Positions 7,078 through 8,160 of a stretch of 8,160 bases of DNA are shown one piece after another; the stretch's first letter is position 1; each line of letters opens with the position of its first letter. The notes beneath the pieces were generated by a model. The model searched no databases. It was not told where the DNA came from and worked only from the letters and a program-made list of their open reading frames with translations. This stretch comes from Candidatus Gerdarchaeota archaeon. GTDB lineage: Archaea > Asgardarchaeota > Heimdallarchaeia > JABLTI01. The stretch lies in the NCBI GenBank assembly GCA_016840945.1, contig JAEORJ010000287.1:1-8160 (forward strand). Direction: 5' to 3'. Position numbers and translations under genes: made by a program.

Positions 7078-7087
7078 TATTTAATAA
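7078..7087 (-). promoter_or_regulatory. Candidate TATA box of the M20 peptidase gene
   Basis: TTATTAAATA on the minus strand lies about 56 nt before the ATG, predicting a leader of about 30 nt that includes the GAGGT site. A second AT-rich match (TTTATTAG, near 7060-7067) would leave too short a leader to hold the SD. Composition-based and weak. Confidence 0.3.
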
Positions 7088-7112
7088 TATTTGCAGAAAA
7101 GTAAAGTTAGTT

Positions 7113-7118
7113 AAAAAA
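7113..7118 (-). terminator. T-tract after the HELGR-protein gene
   Basis: Three bases after the TAA stop the minus strand reads CCTTTTTTAAC, followed by a second run, TTTT (complement of 7097-7100). Archaeal RNA polymerase can terminate at such T-runs without a hairpin, and no stable hairpin is visible here. Confidence 0.45.
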
Positions 7119-7121
7119 GGA

Positions 7122-8129
7122 TTAAACAATTGGTGAATATTTGTTATATGTTTCAACAATTGCTTTGTAAATATCCTTTTCTTGCTGTGAATCCCAAACC
7201 TTCTCAAAAATCTGAATAATTTTTTTAATTTCTGGGATATCATAAGGATCTGATTCAGCCCTTATTTTAAATTTAGCAGCTAAGGCTATCTTGAAATGAA
7301 CACAGACTGCATCTACAATAAGAGACAACCTATCAGGATTTGATTGTGCAATAGATTTGAGGTGATCATTTTCAAATATATTTGTGTTTAATAGAAAACT
7401 TCTACCAAGTTCATGAATAATTATCCAATAAAGATCCTTATCTTCAATATCAAAAGCTATCATGATTTTTTCAGCTAAAAGATCAGTAGCAATTGTTGTT
7501 GTGGCTTCAACAAGATAAGCAGTAAATTCAGGATAGGGGAATTTTAGATTCAATGTTTTTTGCCATGTACTGATAATATTAATTGGTTTAATAATATCAT
7601 TCAACATTTTTATTCTCTTTTCTAATTTCACTTTAAGTTCCTTAGTCCAATATTCTTCATAAAATCTCTCCCAAAGGCCAAGTAATAATTCTTTGAAACT
7701 TTCAATTAATGCAGAGATTAATTCTTTATGTTCGTTAAGCTTTTTGAAATGAGCTTCGAAAACACTCATAGGAGCATAAACAGGCAAATAATCGAAAACT
7801 TCAGGATATCCTTCAATGAGGACTTCAATAGAACCTTCCTCTATTGCTTGAAGAATTGTATCATAACTATTCAAAACCATTTCAATATCATCTGTTGGTA
7901 TATAACTTGGAATTTGAAATAGAACTGCAAATAATTCTGAGTTACAACCCAATGTCATACATTTTTTGGAAAAATCTTCCCATTTCTCACGTTCTTCATC
8001 AAGTATGGTAAAATGATGTTTTAAACCATAATTTGAATGGTAAAAAGATCCCTCAATTTCCAAACAAGAAAAAATATGCATTACAATATTTGGTGTAAGG
8101 CTTGTAGCAACAGTTACTTCTTGAGCCAA
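7122..8129 (-). CDS. Unrecognised 335-aa protein with degenerate HEXXH (HELGR) signature
   Basis: I do not recognise the family. The protein is mostly helical and probably cytoplasmic, without signal peptide or membrane segment. Residues 234-248 (YWIIIHELGRSFLLN) resemble the active-site helix of gluzincin zinc proteases (hydrophobic run, then HEXGH), but the second histidine is R243. About 30 residues on, IVDAVCVHFKI (271-281) sits where such families often place the glutamate ligand; here D273 is the nearest acidic residue. The fold may be that of a metallopeptidase that has lost zinc, which is inference. The N-terminus (VTVATSLTPNIVMHIFSCLE) resembles openings of uncharacterised protease-like families. 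The start is taken as TTG at 8129: an in-frame TGA lies three codons upstream, GTGAT sits 5 nt before the TTG, and the next ATG (codon 17, 8081) has no SD. It is followed by the M20 peptidase gene after 94 nt. Confidence 0.7.
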   Translation of the reverse strand: MAQEVTVATSLTPNIVMHIFSCLEIEGSFYHSNYGLKHHFTILDEEREKWEDFSKKCMTLGCNSELFAVLFQIPSYIPTDDIEMVLNSYDTILQAIEEGSIEVLIEGYPEVFDYLPVYAPMSVFEAHFKKLNEHKELISALIESFKELLLGLWERFYEEYWTKELKVKLEKRIKMLNDIIKPINIISTWQKTLNLKFPYPEFTAYLVEATTTIATDLLAEKIMIAFDIEDKDLYWIIIHELGRSFLLNTNIFENDHLKSIAQSNPDRLSLIVDAVCVHFKIALAAKFKIRAESDPYDIPEIKKIIQIFEKVWDSQQEKDIYKAIVETYNKYSPIV

Positions 8130-8134
8130 TATTG

Positions 8135-8139
8135 ATCAC
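8135..8139 (-). promoter_or_regulatory. SD-like GTGAT supporting a TTG start
   Basis: On the minus strand GTGAT precedes the TTG at 8129 with a 5-nt spacer and overlaps an in-frame TGA. It makes translation from TTG plausible and argues against the internal ATG at 8081. Confidence 0.42.
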
Positions 8140-8160
8140 TCACTATCTCTCATAACAATT

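Noticed and set aside
7053..7096. TTCTGC...GCAGAA inverted repeat between the HELGR and M20 genes
   Set aside because: Only 6 bp with a loop of more than 30 nt, which is expected by chance at this length; the nearby T-tract explains termination better.
7034..7243. Short minus-strand frame spanning the end of the HELGR gene
   Set aside because: It overlaps the HELGR protein C-terminus in another frame and has a biased Phe/Leu composition; no SD or motif supports it.
2972..8129. Single four-gene operon on the minus strand
   Set aside because: Gaps of 94-108 nt, T-tracts or hairpins after three of the genes and candidate TATA boxes before each downstream gene favour separate transcripts.

Overview
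This AT-rich window (roughly one third G+C by eye) looks like a chromosomal segment from an archaeon. The strongest evidence is the first gene, whose ATPase core matches the archaeal type of Lon protease (LonB). Supporting signs are TATA-like boxes at spacings typical of archaeal promoters, GGTGAT/GAGGT-type Shine-Dalgarno sites beside apparently leaderless starts, and T-tracts after stop codons. An Asgard or other uncultured lineage is plausible from the protein style, but that is inference. No tRNA, rRNA, mobile element or CRISPR array is visible.

Layout: (1) nt 2-1360, plus strand, cut at the left edge: a LonB-like AAA+ ATPase that ends where the protease domain should begin and carries a four-cysteine zinc-ribbon-like insert. 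(2) nt 1381-2634, minus: a SufS/CsdA-type cysteine desulfurase with an unusual N-terminal active-site region, convergent with gene 1. (3) nt 2768-2971, plus: a 67-residue zinc-ribbon protein, divergent from gene 2. (4) nt 2972-5221, minus: a 749-residue acidic protein built from about fourteen helical repeats with a very regular 44-residue period; its stop codon directly abuts that of gene 3. (5) nt 5330-5758, minus: a four-helix membrane protein. (6) nt 5858-7027, minus: an M20-family metallopeptidase or deacylase with all catalytic residues. (7) nt 7122-8129, minus: an unrecognised protein with a degenerate zinc-protease signature (HELGR), probably starting at TTG.

Genes 7, 6, 5 and 4 run in the same direction but are separated by 94-108 nt gaps that hold T-tracts or hairpins plus candidate promoters. 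They look like single transcription units rather than one operon, and nothing in the sequence ties the genes into one pathway. The most interesting items are the protease-less LonB relative with its zinc ribbon, the strict 44-residue solenoid, and a recurring architecture in which short inverted repeats sit on the stop codons at four gene ends. I do not see a clear new multi-gene system. All gaps between genes are under 140 nt.
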